The translations under genes and the position numbers were made by a program. Shown here piece by piece: positions 1 to 7,150 of a stretch of 21,974 nt of DNA; the first letter of the stretch is position 1, and every line of letters begins with the position of its first letter. The notes below the pieces were generated by a model, which saw only the letters and a program-made list of their open reading frames with translations, did no database searches and had not been told where the DNA came from. This DNA is from RGIG6374 sp045600965 (GTDB lineage Bacteria; Bacteroidota; Bacteroidia; Bacteroidales; UBA932), in assembly GCA_045600965.1 (NCBI GenBank), contig JAZRYW010000052.1, positions 1 to 21,974 of the forward strand, read 5' to 3'.

Positions 1-1
1 A

Positions 2-511
2 ATAAGCCTGCCTATTCAAAACCTTTATGATGAGTCAGGCCATAGGACTGTGTCCGTGGACATCTCAAATGGCCGACTGTCAATAGGCAAGATTGCTGAG
101 AACACCGGAAAGTGCTATAAGTTGCATCTTGACAAGAAAACGGGATTTCCAATTGTGAAGGCAGAAGTGGCAATCTCTTCTCAAGAAAACAATGTTAAGC
201 TCAAGGGGAACCTTATTGTGGATTTTGGAAATCCGATGTTGGTTTTCCTGATGAGCCAGCACAAAAGCGTCAGCAAAGCAATCATGAACGGGAAAATCAT
301 ACCCCAAGATGCTCATGATGCAGATGGAAATGTCGTGGCACAGGGCATCTATGCTGAGACCATCACTGTTTGCGGACAAGAGTATAATGATGTCTCTATC
401 GGGCTGACCGGAAAAATGACCGCAATAAAAGATATGGGCTTCCTCGGTATACCATTCTTTAATTCAGCGGTAGCTTTTGATTTCGATAAGGGACGAATGT
501 TTGTCTTTTAG
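2..511 (+). CDS. Retropepsin-like aspartic protease-fold protein, C-terminal part (5' end outside window)
   Basis: The reading frame is open from base 2 through the left edge, so this is the last 169 codons of a longer gene; the internal GTG at 50 is probably not a start. What is visible resembles the closing domain of two-domain retropepsin-like proteins common in Bacteroidota. A hydrophobic strand enters a D-F-G triplet (IVDFGNPMLVFL, encoded near 214-252) where the active-site D-[ST]-G would be. The end has the family-like GFLGIPFFNSAVAFDF strand followed by a hydrophobic strand. The active-site Thr/Ser is Phe, so this half may be catalytically altered or non-catalytic. Base composition is near 44% GC in a hand-counted stretch (61-180), lower than the genes to the right. 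No operon partner is visible. The fold assignment is moderate; the function is unknown. Confidence 0.5.
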   Translation: MSLPIQNLYDESGHRTVSVDISNGRLSIGKIAENTGKCYKLHLDKKTGFPIVKAEVAISSQENNVKLKGNLIVDFGNPMLVFLMSQHKSVSKAIMNGKIIPQDAHDADGNVVAQGIYAETITVCGQEYNDVSIGLTGKMTAIKDMGFLGIPFFNSAVAFDFDKGRMFVF

Positions 512-553
512 CAGCAGCTCGTTAAAGAATAATCAAGTTACTTTTGTACAAAA

Positions 554-565
554 TGGCAGCGCTGC
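554..565. terminator. Possible weak bidirectional terminator hairpin
   Basis: A perfect 12-bp palindrome (GGCAGCGCTGCC) lies between two convergent genes. On the minus strand, downstream of the flavoprotein gene, it is followed by ATTTTG. On the plus strand it is followed by CCCTTATT. A 4-bp stem with a GCGC loop is weak, so termination is only a possibility. The rest of the 80-bp gap (512-591) holds a 12-bp TTTTGTACAAAA palindrome (542-553) and a direct repeat TTACCGGA (579-586 and 592-599). Confidence 0.3.
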
Positions 566-591
566 CCCTTATTGAAAGTTACCGGAGGACA

Positions 592-1332
592 TTACCGGAT
601 GAAGTTGGTGTGCTCTCCCCTCTCCCTTCGCGGAGTTTCAGCGCTGCCGCTTCTGAACTGCTTGAGCATATAGGCCATATTGTCTGCAAGAGTGCGCATT
701 GTCTGGAGCCCTTCCGCATCCTTCTCTACCTCGCCTTCCGACATTCCGTAGCCTATGTTCCAGTACTGAGACGTCACGATAGGCATATTCAGCATCTGGA
801 ATGGCATCTGAAGGGTCTGAAACGATGCTGTCGCACCGCCTCTGCGGCACACTGTGACTGCGGACGCGGGCTTGCCCTGCATATAAGCGCCTCCGGCATA
901 TGCCATTCTCTGCAGGAGTGAAAGGACAGGTCCGTTGGGAACTCCGTAATATACGGGTGAGCCGACGATGACGGCGTCGCTCTGCTCCATCCTGCTTATG
1001 GCTGAGTTGCATATGTCATCGTCGAATACGCATCTTCCCTTGCCGGCACACTGTCCGCAGGCGATGCAGCCTCTGACGGGCGCGGCTCCCAACTGGAGGA
1101 TTTCAGATTCTATTCCGTGTTCACGGAGCCTGGACGAGACTTCCTCCAGCATCCTGTTGGTGTTTCCCCTGAGTCGGGGACTTCCGTTGATTAAAAGCAC
1201 TTTCATTTTCATTGGTCGGGTTCCTTCAGGAGTGCAGGATGTGACCGCGGCCGCACCTGTGGCATACGCCGCAGTGGTGGCTGCTACGGCACCGATGGCC
1301 TTGATTGCACTCCGACGTGAGATTTCTTTCAT
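592..1332 (-). CDS. Tat-exported flavodoxin-fold, iron-sulfur flavoprotein-like lipoprotein
   Basis: Predicted NAD(P)H-dependent FMN reductase of the flavodoxin-like or iron-sulfur flavoprotein type, 246 residues from the chosen ATG. Residues 3-33 form a twin-arginine signal (RR at 6-7 in EISRRSAIK, then an Ala-rich hydrophobic core) ending in a lipobox-like AAVTSC. This suggests Tat export and lipid anchoring at Cys33. The mature part starts with VLLINGSPR (about 45-53), the phosphate-loop signature of this fold. A Cys cluster follows at 89, 92, 95 and 101 (CxxCxxC-x5-C), as in proteins that carry a [4Fe-4S] centre beside FMN. An in-frame ATG at 1392 overlaps the upstream stop (TAATG) and would add 20 residues. 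I prefer 1332 because it gives a normal Tat n-region. It follows the phosphopantetheinyl transferase gene. The redox substrate is unknown. Confidence 0.8.
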   Translation of the reverse strand: MKEISRRSAIKAIGAVAATTAAYATGAAAVTSCTPEGTRPMKMKVLLINGSPRLRGNTNRMLEEVSSRLREHGIESEILQLGAAPVRGCIACGQCAGKGRCVFDDDICNSAISRMEQSDAVIVGSPVYYGVPNGPVLSLLQRMAYAGGAYMQGKPASAVTVCRRGGATASFQTLQMPFQMLNMPIVTSQYWNIGYGMSEGEVEKDAEGLQTMRTLADNMAYMLKQFRSGSAETPRRERGEHTNFIR

Positions 1333-1391
1333 ATTGTTCTGTCTGTGAATGTCTGTTTTCCTGTCGATGTTCGTCATTTTGAATATGCTCA

Positions 1392-2036
1392 TTACCGTAG
1401 GGTATACGTTGATGACGGAAAAGCCGGCCTCGAGGGATTATTATTTGCCTTTTCAGGATATCTGCAAATGGAATAAACATATCCTTTCCCGTCAGGGGCA
1501 AAGGTCTCGAAGGATGCTTCCGAGGCCAATGTCGAAAGGAGGACATCGGGAAGATCGGACCTTAGTCCGGTTCCCGTCATTTTCAGGAAAGCCTCCTTGC
1601 GTGTCCATATCTTTGCGAATTCCGCTCCGGGATGCGACGATCCTTTCACGGAGCGGATCTCCCCGTCATTCAGGCACATCCTCATAAGCGCTTCATCCGG
1701 CACGAGGTCCGTCTGCTCTATGTCGCAGCCCGTGGATACGTTGTCTATGGAGCAGATGGCAGCCTTGTGACAATGGCTCAGGCTGAAATGAATATTCGGA
1801 TAATCCTTCAGAAAAGGTTTGCCCTTAGGGCCGTACGAGAACTCCGGAATATCGGTGATGCCGTATTCCGAGAGGAGTCCCTGTGCAAGGAGCAGATACG
1901 ACTTCACGCAGAGCACCCTGTCGATATGGAATCCGTATGCAAGCGCCTTGGTTCTTCTCCACGCCGGAATCAGGCTCAGGTCCGCTTCCAGAGAGGTTTC
2001 ATTGACCTTTTCTATCTCATCGAATATATATATCAT
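1392..2036 (-). CDS. 4'-phosphopantetheinyl transferase (Sfp superfamily)
   Basis: Transfers 4'-phosphopantetheine from coenzyme A to a conserved Ser of acyl or peptidyl carrier proteins. The 214-residue product, counted from ATG 2036, carries the family motifs. FSLSH is at 84-88, the Mg-binding GCDIE at 103-107 with both acidic residues, and WTRKEAFLK at 144-152 with the catalytic Glu and Lys. The total length fits Sfp-type enzymes. An upstream in-frame TTG at 2072 would place the start inside the inverted-repeat element, so the ATG is preferred. No carrier protein or synthase lies nearby, so it could serve fatty-acid or secondary-metabolite carriers encoded elsewhere. Its stop overlaps an alternative ATG of the flavoprotein gene, suggesting co-transcription. 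Its leader contains one arm of the 21-bp inverted repeat. Confidence 0.88.
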   Translation of the reverse strand: MIYIFDEIEKVNETSLEADLSLIPAWRRTKALAYGFHIDRVLCVKSYLLLAQGLLSEYGITDIPEFSYGPKGKPFLKDYPNIHFSLSHCHKAAICSIDNVSTGCDIEQTDLVPDEALMRMCLNDGEIRSVKGSSHPGAEFAKIWTRKEAFLKMTGTGLRSDLPDVLLSTLASEASFETFAPDGKGYVYSICRYPEKANNNPSRPAFPSSTYTLR

Positions 2037-2043
2037 ACAATTG

Positions 2044-2206
2044 AGAATCTGTTTTGAAATGGTTAACTTCAATACTTATGATTCTTTTTCGCATATTTTT
2101 CGCTGCTTTTCAGTCACAACGGAACCCGTTGCTCCTTCAAATCATCAAAAAATCTACTGAAAAATAACCTATAATAATTTTCGTGAACCATTTCAAAACA
2201 GATTCT
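2044..2206. repeat. 163-bp element bounded by perfect 21-bp inverted repeats
   Basis: The left arm is 2044-2064 and the right arm 2186-2206. They are exact reverse complements (AGAATCTGTTTTGAAATGGTT on the plus strand at left). After one mismatch, two more bases pair on the inner side. The 121-bp interior is AT-rich and non-coding as far as I can see, with a 6-bp-stem hairpin at 2117-2131 (CAACGG-AAC-CCGTTG). It fills most of the 228-bp gap between the outer-membrane protein stop (2265) and the transferase ATG (2036). The size and arms would fit an invertible regulatory segment or a MITE-like remnant. I see no clear target-site duplication and no recombinase or transposase gene in the window. 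In a read-through transcript the arms could form a 21-bp stem. Confidence 0.75.
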
Positions 2207-2264
2207 GAAAAGACCACTGCCGCCGGATGGCTGCCGTAGCCTTGCCCCTGTCTTTGATTTATTG

Positions 2265-2792
2265 TCAGAAACCGAAACCGACTCCGATTCCGAGGAAACT
2301 CCTCGCACCGAAGTTGTAGAGGAAGTTGACGCCGACACTGATCAGGGGTGAGAGCTGTACGCCGGCAACGAAATTGGTTCCAATCGTGCATTTTGCGTTC
2401 TTGCCGAGACTCTGGAATATACCTGCCTGCGCTCCGGCATAGAGCCCGGTGACTCCGTTCAGATAGAGGGTGAATCTTGGCCCTGTCAGAATCTGGAGGT
2501 CCATCTGGCCGGCAGCCCTGTCGTGGAACATGCCGAAGTTGACTATATCCCAGGAAAGGAAGTCGTGGATAATGTAGTTCCAGCGGAAATCGGCATTGAA
2601 GGACAGTTTCGAATCGAGGTCGTCCTTGAAATTGTCCGACTGCCCGATGGCGGCATCAATCCAAAGGGTCGAAGTGCGCATAGGCCTCATACCGAAGCCA
2701 TATTCGGAGCCCTGGAAGGGCTGTCTTATCTGGGCATTCGCCTGGGTTGCAAAAAGAATTACCGCTGCGAGGATGAATAATGCTTTTTTCAT
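2265..2792 (-). CDS. Small outer-membrane beta-barrel protein
   Basis: A 175-residue protein with a clear Sec signal: MKK, a hydrophobic core, and predicted cleavage after ANA (20|21). The mature part is rich in alternating hydrophobic and polar residues, Gly and aromatics, with no long hydrophobic helix. It ends in FLGIGVGFGF, so the last residue is Phe, as usual for Bam-assembled barrels. The length suits an 8-strand porin-like or OmpA-barrel-like protein. The ATG follows the nitroreductase stop by 18 bp, so the two genes are probably co-transcribed. The inverted-repeat element lies downstream. No ligand or specific family is recognised. Confidence 0.75.
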   Translation of the reverse strand: MKKALFILAAVILFATQANAQIRQPFQGSEYGFGMRPMRTSTLWIDAAIGQSDNFKDDLDSKLSFNADFRWNYIIHDFLSWDIVNFGMFHDRAAGQMDLQILTGPRFTLYLNGVTGLYAGAQAGIFQSLGKNAKCTIGTNFVAGVQLSPLISVGVNFLYNFGARSFLGIGVGFGF

Positions 2793-2810
2793 ATTGCTGT
2801 TGTTGTATTG

Positions 2811-3392
2811 TTATTGTTGTCTGGGTTCGAAGCGCCCTATGGAATGGGCAAGGGTGATTTCCTGCCCTTCACGCAGATGCAGGGCTGATGCAAGGGCGGG
2901 CTTGTCAATCAGCGCCCTCACGACGCAGGCAAGGGACGAGGAAGCGCACTGCAGATACACGTTCTCAGCGATGAAGCCTGTGTCCACATAGATGGTCTCC
3001 ACCACCCCTCTACCCTGCTTGCCGCAGAGTTTGGAGCAGTCTGCCACATAGACGAGGTTGACTGGAGCGGCCGCGACGAAATCCTGAGTGCCGGTAAGTC
3101 TGCGAATATCCCCCGCACCTTCGATTTCCATCAGGAGATTGTCCTTCGGGTCATAGAGGTACGTACCCTGCCGGAGGCATACATATATGTCAGTTTCCTG
3201 GGAGTTGTGGGATGAAGGCGCGGTGCGTCTGTCCTCCTTCCGGAACCCGAAAGCGGCCCAAAGGATGTCCGACAGTTCCTGTAATGAGACTTCTTCATCC
3301 GAGAATCTGCGGCAGCTCCGCCTCTGCCGGATGCTGTCATACAGGCTTGATGTTGATCCTGAAGGTATGGGAAGCTGGATGGATGAGGGCAT
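2811..3392 (-). CDS. Nitroreductase-family (SagB-type) FMN oxidoreductase
   Basis: A 193-residue FMN-dependent nitroreductase-fold protein, closest in style to the SagB/ThcOx-type proteins of Bacteroidota. FMN-contacting motifs are visible: IRQRRSCRRF at 21-30, APSSHNSQE at 58-66 (the usual APSaxNxQ), and a C-terminal IGRFEP at 185-190. There is no signal peptide, so it is probably cytoplasmic. The start is the ATG at 3392. The longer frame would start at TTG 3422, inside the promoter element at 3420-3427, so it cannot be the main start. It leads an apparent operon with the barrel protein 18 bp downstream. No azole- or thiazole-forming cyclodehydratase genes are nearby, so a peptide-oxidation role is not supported. 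The substrate is unknown. Confidence 0.82.
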   Translation of the reverse strand: MPSSIQLPIPSGSTSSLYDSIRQRRSCRRFSDEEVSLQELSDILWAAFGFRKEDRRTAPSSHNSQETDIYVCLRQGTYLYDPKDNLLMEIEGAGDIRRLTGTQDFVAAAPVNLVYVADCSKLCGKQGRGVVETIYVDTGFIAENVYLQCASSSLACVVRALIDKPALASALHLREGQEITLAHSIGRFEPRQQ

Positions 3393-3419
3393 AAGACCTG
3401 AATGATTTAAAACGCAGAA

Positions 3420-3427
3420 CAAAGTTA
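3420..3427 (-). promoter_or_regulatory. Bacteroidota -7 promoter element for the nitroreductase gene
   Basis: On the minus strand this reads TAACTTTG, an exact match to the Bacteroidota sigma consensus TAnnTTTG. It lies 27 bp ahead of the ATG at 3392. I see no convincing -33 TTTG box. It forms a divergent pair with 3450-3457. Confidence 0.65.
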
Positions 3428-3449
3428 GTAATTTTTCGGCACTGTTTCA

Positions 3450-3457
3450 TATCTTTG
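3450..3457 (+). promoter_or_regulatory. Bacteroidota -7 promoter element for the HAD phosphatase gene
   Basis: TATCTTTG matches TAnnTTTG exactly and lies 29 bp before the ATG at 3487. Its position rules out the in-frame GTG at 3457 as the main start, because transcription would begin after it. No clear -33 box is seen. Confidence 0.65.
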
Positions 3458-3486
3458 TGGAGTTAAACCGTTCAACACTGGGACCG

Positions 3487-4335
3487 ATGGCACGCAAATT
3501 ACCGAAAGTTGCTCTTATCTACGATTTTGACGGCACTCTCTCGCCGGGAAATATGCAGGAATTCGGATTCATACAGGCCGTAGGCAAGACGCCTGAGGAA
3601 TTCTGGCGCCTTTCCAACGAGGTAGCCCCCGGTCAGGATGCAAGCCACATACTCTGCTATATGAAGCTTATGATAGACGAGGCGAAGGCTTCCGGCATAG
3701 AATTGAAGAGGGATAATTTCGTCAATTTCGGAAAGGAGATAGAACTCTTCGACGGTGTGCGGGAATGGTTTTCCATGATCAATGAATACGGCAGGCGGAA
3801 AGGCGTTGAGGTCGAGCATTATATCAACTCCTCCGGCCTGCTGGAGATAATAGAGGGTTGTCCTATCGCATCCGAGTTCAAGCGCATATTCGCCTGCTCG
3901 TTCATGTATGACGAAAACGGTATCGCCGTCTGGCCTGCGGTGGCCGTTGACTATACCGGCAAGACCCAGTTCCTCTTCAAGATAGCCAAGGGCATAATGT
4001 CAGTCAGCGACACCGTGATGGTCAATGAAAGCCAGAGCGAGGAGTCCAAGCCCGTACCTTTCGAACATATGATATATATGGGCGACGGTGAGACGGATGT
4101 GCCCTGTATGAAGATAGTCAAGATGTTCGGTGGCACTTCGATAGCTGTCTTCCCGGCCGGATCCGAGCGCAAACGGCTCACCGCGGACAAGCTGTACAGG
4201 CAGGAGCGCGTCAATTTCAAATGCCGTGCGGACTATACCCGGGGCGGGGAGATATGGAGTGTGGTCACGGCTCAGATCGACAAGATAAAAGCCGACTCGG
4301 AGCTTGCCAGGCTGCGGCGCAGGTTCAACCGCTAG
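3487..4335 (+). CDS. HAD-superfamily phosphatase
   Basis: A 282-residue haloacid dehalogenase-fold hydrolase. Motif I is DFDGTLSP at 13-20, with Asp13 the predicted nucleophile and Asp15 the acid/base. Motif II is probably Ser115 in YINSSG. A Lys in TGKTQFLFK (159 or 165) could serve as motif III, and motif IV is GDGETD at 199-204. About 95 residues between motifs I and II form a cap-like insertion. The chemistry is therefore likely Mg-dependent phosphate ester hydrolysis, with the layout most like phosphoserine-phosphatase-type members. There is no signal peptide, so it is cytoplasmic. The substrate cannot be read from the sequence. It is monocistronic, and its stop shares the CTAG bases with the stop of the convergent amylase gene. 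Confidence 0.82.
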   Translation: MARKLPKVALIYDFDGTLSPGNMQEFGFIQAVGKTPEEFWRLSNEVAPGQDASHILCYMKLMIDEAKASGIELKRDNFVNFGKEIELFDGVREWFSMINEYGRRKGVEVEHYINSSGLLEIIEGCPIASEFKRIFACSFMYDENGIAVWPAVAVDYTGKTQFLFKIAKGIMSVSDTVMVNESQSEESKPVPFEHMIYMGDGETDVPCMKIVKMFGGTSIAVFPAGSERKRLTADKLYRQERVNFKCRADYTRGGEIWSVVTAQIDKIKADSELARLRRRFNR

Positions 4336-5822
4336 AGGTTTATCACCTTCACGCCGCCGGAGGCCGGAGTGGCTACGACCATATGCGGGATATGCTGCGG
4401 CAGGGCGAGGTGGTCGAAGGCATGCTGAGGAATCTTGACCGTTACGGAAGCGCTTTCATTTGAAAAATTCAGCACCACAAGGGCTGCCTTCCCCTTGGAT
4501 GAGCGCAGGAATGCAAAATGCTTCCGGGTGTCGAATCCCGCGCTTTGACTGTTGAACCAGTTCAGGTCATAGACCTCCCCCTCGCAGAATCGCTCGTCAT
4601 CGGCAAGCGCGAGAAGTTTCCTGTACTGGTCGAGCAGGTCTTTCTGCTCATCGGAAAGTCTGTCTTCGAGCAGGTCCGCTACTGAAGGCACGGTGCAATA
4701 GTCGAATATGGAAGTGCGGCCGTCCCGTCCGCTGTAGCCTTCGGCCTGCATACCCCTTTCTCCGAGTTCCTGCCCGAAATAGAGCATAAAGGGAGAATTG
4801 TCGAACAGAAGCGCATATGCGAATGCACAGAGGGCCCTGTGACCGTTATGCGCCACGAAATCGCTTGCGAGCCTCTGTTCGTCGTGGTTCTCCACGAAAT
4901 TCAGGAGGCGGCTCTTGACGTCCTCCCCCTTTTCATCCCTCCTCCGCCACAGGTCGGTCAGAAGGCTTGCGGTGGATTCTCCGGAGAGAACCTTTCTCAG
5001 GAAGTCGTAGGTAAGGGATTTGTCATACAGATAGTCGAAACCTCCCTGACTGATATAAGGCTGATAATTGTCCGTGTTGTAGACTTCGCCTATGAATATG
5101 GCGTCCGGGTATTCCTTGCGTACAATACTCAGGGCCCAGCCGAAGAATTCCACGGGTACCATCTCCACCATATCGCATCTGAAGCCGTCAACGCCTTTGG
5201 ACAGCCAGAACAGAATGATGCGCAGCATCTTGTCCCAGGTGGAGCGGTTGCCGTAATTCAGTTTCACGGTCTCGTACCAGTCGAAAGCTGATGGGGCCGG
5301 GCTGAAACAGTCGTTCCCTGTCGCCTTGGCGGGATCTTCGCTGTAGCCGGTCAGGCCGTCCGGAAGTCTGAGCGGAGCGTCAAGGATATAGAAGTTGTCA
5401 TTTGCGAAATTGTCCGTTTCGGAATGGTATTGCCTGAACACGTGGTTGGGAACCAGGTCAATGAACACCTTCATTCCGGCTTTGTGCGTCCTTGAGACCA
5501 TATCCTCGAATTCACGCATACGGTCATCTACCGAAACGGAAAGGTCCGGATCCACGTCATACCAGTCGCGGACTGCATAAGGGGAACCTGCATCCCCCTT
5601 GACTATGCATCTGGCGCATTCCTGCAGTCCGGGATAAACGGACCTGGCGCCGTGTGCTATGACACCCGTATACCAGATTGCATCGATGGAAAGGGATTTT
5701 ATATATGCCAGCCGCTGCTCTGTGATGTCGTTGAACTTACCGCATAACCCACCGGGGCATTCCGGTCCTTTTGAGGAGTGGAATGCCCGCAGCAGGAGCT
5801 GGTATATCTTCAACTTGCCCAT
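4332..5822 (-). CDS. GH13 alpha-amylase-family glycoside hydrolase
   Basis: A 496-residue retaining alpha-glucan-active enzyme with a (beta/alpha)8 barrel. The four GH13 regions are intact: DLVPNHV at 122-128, GFRCDM with nucleophile Asp217, FIGEVY with acid/base Glu246, and ENHDEQRL with Asp314. The last ~90 residues look like the beta-sandwich domain C. No signal peptide is present, so it probably acts in the cytoplasm on imported maltodextrins or stored glycogen rather than on extracellular starch. Its ATG lies 3 bp after the phosphofructokinase stop, giving a two-gene operon that links glucan breakdown to glycolysis. No susC/susD pair is in the window. Activity could be alpha-amylase or a related alpha-glucosyl transfer. 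Confidence 0.9.
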   Translation of the reverse strand: MGKLKIYQLLLRAFHSSKGPECPGGLCGKFNDITEQRLAYIKSLSIDAIWYTGVIAHGARSVYPGLQECARCIVKGDAGSPYAVRDWYDVDPDLSVSVDDRMREFEDMVSRTHKAGMKVFIDLVPNHVFRQYHSETDNFANDNFYILDAPLRLPDGLTGYSEDPAKATGNDCFSPAPSAFDWYETVKLNYGNRSTWDKMLRIILFWLSKGVDGFRCDMVEMVPVEFFGWALSIVRKEYPDAIFIGEVYNTDNYQPYISQGGFDYLYDKSLTYDFLRKVLSGESTASLLTDLWRRRDEKGEDVKSRLLNFVENHDEQRLASDFVAHNGHRALCAFAYALLFDNSPFMLYFGQELGERGMQAEGYSGRDGRTSIFDYCTVPSVADLLEDRLSDEQKDLLDQYRKLLALADDERFCEGEVYDLNWFNSQSAGFDTRKHFAFLRSSKGKAALVVLNFSNESASVTVKIPQHAFDHLALPQHIPHMVVATPASGGVKVINL

Positions 5823-5825
5823 CGG

Positions 5826-7055
5826 CTACCAACCGAGAATCTTCTTGAAGTCGTAGTCTTCGGGATTCTTTACAAATTCAGAAGCGGCCTTGTAGTCTTC
5901 TGGAGTGATGTAGTGGCAGATATGGTTGAAGTAGTTCTGAGCGATGCCACCCTCGATGTCGACCCTGCGGGGAGGTATCTTGCCTTCCTCATTCTGGAGG
6001 TCGTGGAGATAGAGGGGACGGGCGTTGCCGAATACGTCCACATATACCATACAGCCGGTCTCACCCCTGCTGAAGAGTTCATATGCGCCCATTGCCAGTT
6101 CGGAGCAGTATGACAGGTCATATGCAACAGGGTCCTGACAGCGGACGTCATAGCCTATTTCCACAGGACGGGTCTTTACCTTGAGCCCTGTCTTTGCGAA
6201 CTCCTTCTCGAGTATCTCATTGAAAAGGACTGCCTTCGATATCTTGCCAAGCTCGGGATGACCGTGTTCATCATAGGTCATATGTACACCGGTAGCCTTG
6301 ATGTCTTCGGGTGAGAGATCGTGGAAAACGCCTTCGGCAACAACGACGGTGCCGTATCCGATGCCCAGTATCCTGCGCTTGATGATGGCCGAGACAGTGA
6401 GCCTGATTATCTTGTCGACGGTGATGGAAGTCCTGTTGAACATTTCGGGGATGATGGTCATAGGACAGTGCGTGGCTTCACCGATGCCGAGTGCAAGGTG
6501 TCCTGCGGAACGTCCCATTGCACTGATCAGAAGCCAGTTGCCGGACGTGCGCGCATCTTCATATATAGTGCGGGCGATGTGTGCGCCTTCGTTCTTGGCC
6601 GAGTTGAAACCGAACGTGGGAGTATTGTCGGGAAGAGGAAGGTCGTTGTCTATTGTCTTGGGGATATGGATGTTGCGGATGGGATATTTCTTCGCTTCCA
6701 GGAACTTCGCGATGCGGTTGGCAGTGGATGCGGTATCATCTCCTCCCACTGTTACGAGAAGTTTCACGTTGTTGTCCTGGAAAAGGCCAAGGTTGAAGTT
6801 CTTCTCGAAATCCTCGTCGGTAGGTTTGAAACGGCTCATCTGGAGGTAGGAGCCGCCACGGTTGAAATAGGCGTCAGCCTTCTGGAAATCAAGGTCTTCA
6901 GTGCGGGGATTCCGGCTGAAGAGGCCGCTGTAGCCGCCGTGAAGTCCTATTACCCTGTAACCGTTCTTGAGGAAAGTCTTTGCTGTTGAGCATACGACAG
7001 TGTTCATTCCGGGAGCCGGGCCACCGCCGCAAAGGATGATGATGGATTCTTTCAT
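5826..7055 (-). CDS. pfp: Pyrophosphate-dependent 6-phosphofructokinase
   Basis: A 409-residue phosphofructokinase that phosphorylates fructose 6-phosphate reversibly. The family motifs are GGGPAPGMN at 10-18, GGDDT at 104-108, PKTIDNDLP at 132-140 and MGRSAGHLAL near 180. Two positions point to pyrophosphate rather than ATP as phosphoryl donor: the second Asp of GGDD (Gly in ATP enzymes, GGDGS) and the Lys of PKTIDND (Gly in the ATP enzymes). This agrees with the PPi-linked glycolysis common in Bacteroidales. The ATG at 7055 lies 34 bp downstream of an exact -7 element. The amylase gene follows after 3 bp. Confidence 0.92.
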   Translation of the reverse strand: MKESIIILCGGGPAPGMNTVVCSTAKTFLKNGYRVIGLHGGYSGLFSRNPRTEDLDFQKADAYFNRGGSYLQMSRFKPTDEDFEKNFNLGLFQDNNVKLLVTVGGDDTASTANRIAKFLEAKKYPIRNIHIPKTIDNDLPLPDNTPTFGFNSAKNEGAHIARTIYEDARTSGNWLLISAMGRSAGHLALGIGEATHCPMTIIPEMFNRTSITVDKIIRLTVSAIIKRRILGIGYGTVVVAEGVFHDLSPEDIKATGVHMTYDEHGHPELGKISKAVLFNEILEKEFAKTGLKVKTRPVEIGYDVRCQDPVAYDLSYCSELAMGAYELFSRGETGCMVYVDVFGNARPLYLHDLQNEEGKIPPRRVDIEGGIAQNYFNHICHYITPEDYKAASEFVKNPEDYDFKKILGW

Positions 7056-7089
7056 TTCTATTTGTGTTTGTCAAAACAATTCTGTGTCG

Positions 7090-7097
7090 CAAATATA
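7090..7097 (-). promoter_or_regulatory. Bacteroidota -7 promoter element for the PFK-amylase operon
   Basis: On the minus strand this reads TATATTTG, an exact TAnnTTTG match 34 bp before the PFK ATG. The -33 region is A-rich on this strand with no TTTG box. Confidence 0.65.
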
Positions 7098-7119
7098 GTC
7101 TTTTTTACCTATTTTTTCG

Positions 7120-7127
7120 TAATTTTG
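7120..7127 (+). promoter_or_regulatory. Bacteroidota -7 promoter element for the ligA operon
   Basis: TAATTTTG is an exact TAnnTTTG match, 23 bp before the ligA ATG at 7151. It is the only strong promoter candidate I see for the six genes up to 16204. Confidence 0.65.
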
Positions 7128-7150
7128 AGGCTTGAATTCATCACGACTGT

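Noticed and set aside
539..546. Exact TAnnTTTG match (TACTTTTG) on the plus strand
   Set aside because: It lies in a convergent gap and would only drive antisense RNA into the flavoprotein gene. No -33 box is seen, and a chance match in AT-rich DNA is likely.
2117..2131. Intrinsic terminator (CAACGG-AAC-CCGTTG)
   Set aside because: The stem is only 6 bp and neither side is followed by a T run. It is mentioned as part of the inverted-repeat element.
2114..2391. Small minus-strand frames of 74 and 84 codons near the barrel gene
   Set aside because: They overlap the barrel coding end in other frames and run through the inverted repeat. Composition is low-complexity Ser-rich or shadow-like.
1392..3422. 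Azole-peptide (thiazole/oxazole) biosynthesis cluster, from the SagB-type oxidoreductase and transferase
   Set aside because: No cyclodehydratase, precursor peptide or transporter is present, and phosphopantetheinyl transferases are not part of such clusters.
3457..3486. Upstream GTG start for the HAD phosphatase
   Set aside because: The codon lies at the last base of the -7 promoter element, so it would be upstream of the expected transcript start.
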